The notes beneath the pieces were generated by a model. The model searched no databases, was not told where the DNA came from, and saw only the letters and a program-made list of their open reading frames with translations. The position numbers were made by a program, and so were the translations under genes. Shown piece after piece: positions 5,872 through 7,117 of a DNA stretch of 7,117 nt (the first letter of the stretch is position 1; every line of letters begins with the position of its first letter). The stretch is from Thermoleophilia bacterium (GTDB taxonomy: Bacteria > Actinomycetota > Thermoleophilia > Gaiellales > Gaiellaceae): positions 1-7,117 of the forward strand of contig JABFWJ010000168.1 of NCBI GenBank assembly GCA_013362295.1. The letters run 5' to 3'.

Positions 5872-6009
5872 CAGACCGAAGCCGCAGGCCTGGCGGAGTT
5901 GCGCGACGGCGGCTCCGACGGCAAAGGCAAGGGAATGCTCGAGGGCGCGAAGAAGGCGTTCTCCGGAGACAGCGGCGAGCCCTCGACGAAGCCGTCGAAC
6001 AAGGACTGA
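5641..6009 (+). CDS. gvpA: Gas vesicle structural protein GvpA, copy 2 (short tail)
   Basis: This second wall protein has 122 residues. Over the first 77 it differs from copy 1 at only three conservative positions (I42V, V50I, V58I). The core has the same LADVV...GLVIDAYVR, GIELITIDARIVIAS and TYLRFAEAV elements. The tail (78-122) keeps a related TEAAGL.EL and KGKGMLEGAKKA part, then ends in a Ser/Pro/Lys-rich stretch. It lacks the Ala-rich hydrophobic helix of copy 1. It is closer to the usual GvpA and has the stronger ribosome binding site, so it may be the main shell subunit and copy 1 a specialised one (inference). gvpF/L follows after 3 bp. Confidence 0.95.
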   Translation: MAIATHGTASNYLQRAPSPSGLADVVDLILDKGLVIDAYVRVAVIGIELITIDARIVIASVDTYLRFAEAVNRLDLTQTEAAGLAELRDGGSDGKGKGMLEGAKKAFSGDSGEPSTKPSNKD

Positions 6010-6012
6010 TCG

Positions 6013-6786
6013 ATGGCTGCCACCGACTCCGCGGCCCAGCAACGGATCGCTGCCGGAAGCATCTACGTCTACGGGCTGACCTGGTCCGGCCGTGGAGACG
6101 CGCGGGGGCCCGGAGTTGCAGACGCCGAGGTCAAGGTGCTCGAGCACGGCGAGCTCGCCGCGATCGTGAGCGGCGCGGGCGGCGGTCCGCTGCGCGCGAA
6201 ACGCCGCGACCTGCTCCGGCACTCCGAGGTGCTGCAAGCCGCGTATACGAAGGCGCCGGTTCTTCCATTCCGTTTCGGGACCGTGCTGGATTCCGCGGCC
6301 GCCGTCGACGAGCTGCTGGCGGAGCGGTACGAAGAGCTCGTCGCATTGCTGCAGGCCTTCGAAGGGCTCGGCGAGCTGCGCTTGCGCGCGAGCTTCCTCG
6401 AGCACGCGATCCTCGCGGAGATCGTGCAAGGAGACCCGCGGATCGCCGCCCTGCGCGACGCGACCAGTACGGCGACCGGCGCCGACCCGCGCCGCGTCGA
6501 GCTCGGCGAGGCGGTCGCGCGCACGCTGGCGGCCAAACGCGCCGCAGCGGCCGACGAGATCGTCGCGTCGCTCGTCGGCCATGCGCTCGAGCTGCAGGTC
6601 GAAGAACCGCGCGAGGAGCTCGAGGTCGTCCGCGCCTCGTTCCTAGTCGAACGGCGCCGGCTGCGGAAGTTCGAAGCCGCGGCCGACACGCTCGCAACCG
6701 GACACGGCGGGCGCATCTCGTTCGACCTCATCGGTCCGATGCCGCCCCATAGCTTCGTCTCGCTCACACCGGGCGGGGGAGCCTGA
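6013..6786 (+). CDS. gvpF: Gas vesicle protein GvpF/GvpL
   Basis: This 257-residue accessory protein is needed for gas vesicle formation; GvpF and GvpL are related and thought to contact GvpA during assembly (established for the family). Visible family marks are SIYVYGL (16-22), the LEHGELAAIVS strand, LLRHSEVLQ (67-75), the signature PVLPFRFGTV (82-91), a GELRLRASF strand (120-129), and the closing SFLVERRRLRKF and GPMPPHSFV (241-249). Length is normal for GvpF. The central Ala-rich helix (about 165-190) is typical. AAGGA seven bases before the ATG supports the start. The gene sits between gvpA and gvpG, the gvpF position in the actinobacterial order A-F-G; GvpL cannot be excluded from sequence alone. 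Confidence 0.92.
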   Translation: MAATDSAAQQRIAAGSIYVYGLTWSGRGDARGPGVADAEVKVLEHGELAAIVSGAGGGPLRAKRRDLLRHSEVLQAAYTKAPVLPFRFGTVLDSAAAVDELLAERYEELVALLQAFEGLGELRLRASFLEHAILAEIVQGDPRIAALRDATSTATGADPRRVELGEAVARTLAAKRAAAADEIVASLVGHALELQVEEPREELEVVRASFLVERRRLRKFEAAADTLATGHGGRISFDLIGPMPPHSFVSLTPGGGA

Positions 6787-6791
6787 GCGCC

Positions 6792-7037
6792 GTGGGCCTC
6801 TTCACCGGACTTCTGCTGCTGCCGCTCGCGCCGGTTCGCGGGACGGTCTGGATCGCGGAACAGCTCGCCGCGCAGGCAGAGCGCGAGCTGGACGACGAGC
6901 GGACCGTTCGCAGGCTCCTGCTCGACGCCGAGGCCGCGCTCGAGCGCGGTGAGCTGAGCGAGGTCGAGTACGACCGGATCGAGGACGAGCTGCTCGAGCG
7001 GCTCGAGCTCGCCCGTCCACGCCTGGAGGACCGATGA
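6792..7037 (+). CDS. gvpG: Gas vesicle protein GvpG
   Basis: This 81-residue protein fits GvpG, a small accessory protein required for gas vesicle assembly. A hydrophobic N-terminus (GLFTGLLLLPLAPVRG) is followed by WIAEQLAAQAERELDDE and then an acidic helix ending in ERGELSEVEYDRIEDELLERL, the family's C-terminal signature (residues 51-71). Length is typical. The GTG start at 6792 lies 5 bp after the gvpF stop; a GGGGGA run (6775-6780) is its only ribosome-binding-like sequence, at a rather long 11-bp distance. The stop overlaps the next ATG (ATGA at 7034), so the downstream gene is probably translationally coupled. Confidence 0.92.
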   Translation: MGLFTGLLLLPLAPVRGTVWIAEQLAAQAERELDDERTVRRLLLDAEAALERGELSEVEYDRIEDELLERLELARPRLEDR

Positions 7038-7117
7038 CACCGGAGCACGACGGCGACGGAATCACCTTCCAGCCCGGCGACGCGTTGAAGACGGCGGCGT
7101 CGGCGGCCGCCGTCGGT
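7034..7117 (+). CDS. Start of next gas vesicle operon gene, cut by window end
   Basis: ATG 7034 overlaps the gvpG stop in an ATGA arrangement and has GGAGGA (7025-7030) three bases upstream. The 28 codons seen read MTPEHDGDG..., then FQPGDALKTAASAAAVG, the start of another Ala-rich segment. No family can be named from this much. By position it is a further gas vesicle accessory gene; Streptomyces clusters carry poorly characterised genes after gvpG (my recollection). Confidence 0.7.
   Translation, partial: MTPEHDGDGITFQPGDALKTAASAAAVG

Noticed and set aside
4752..6009. Duplicated gvpA block as a transposition or integration scar
   Set aside because: The similarity starts exactly at the ATG, no flanking inverted or target-site repeats were seen, and the intervening gene is unrelated to any transposase; gene duplication explains it.
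5629..6582. Minus-strand 317-residue open frame opposite gvpA copy 2 and gvpF
   Set aside because: Antisense shadow of two clear gvp genes; a similar shadow lies opposite gvpA copy 1 only because the copies are duplicated.

Overview
The window is high-GC DNA (by eye well above 60%) with densely packed genes, GTG starts and strong AGGAGG-type ribosome binding sites. Three things point to an actinobacterium. The first is the gas vesicle (gvp) gene set, whose GvpA proteins have long C-terminal tails. The second is a secreted protein with 'W.RC...C' Ig-like repeats, which I associate with Thermoleophilia (Solirubrobacterales/Gaiellales). The third is the G/C-biased codon use throughout. The class assignment is an inference. 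No RNA genes, mobile elements or CRISPR arrays were seen.

Left part (1-3651), mixed chromosomal genes. A minus-strand secreted Ig-like repeat protein runs off the left edge. Only 10 bp away, and divergent from it, is a secreted glycoside hydrolase of the GH-A fold with both catalytic glutamates visible. A zinc-free MDR quinone oxidoreductase follows 30 bp downstream and may be co-transcribed. Its 3' end overlaps a convergent minus-strand VOC/glyoxalase-type protein by 32 bp. That gene is divergent from a YjbR/MmcQ-type gene across only 26 bp.

Middle (3652-3912), a 261-bp spacer. It is the only sizeable non-coding stretch and probably carries the promoter of the gas vesicle operon. It holds a small inverted repeat and a possible 44-codon leader ORF behind a purine-rich ribosome binding site.

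Right part (3913-7117), the 5' half of a gas vesicle operon, all on the plus strand with gaps of 31 bp or less or 4-bp ATGA overlaps. The order is: SRPBCC-domain protein with a hydrophobic Ala-rich N-terminus, gvpA copy 1, a small unknown Ala-rich protein, gvpA copy 2, gvpF/L, gvpG, and the start of another Ala-rich protein cut by the window end. GvpA forms the gas vesicle wall; GvpF/L and GvpG are accessory or assembly proteins. The SRPBCC protein and the small unknown protein seem to share a hydrophobic 'P...KGP.L' segment and may work on or near the shell or a membrane. No gvpN, gvpK, gvpJ, gvpS or gvpO lies in the window; they may lie beyond the right edge.

The most interesting points are: two gvpA genes with almost identical cores but different tails, one tail ending in a long Ala-rich hydrophobic helix; and the shared N-terminal segment in two other operon proteins. 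The gas vesicle system itself is a known type, so any novelty lies in these lineage-specific parts.
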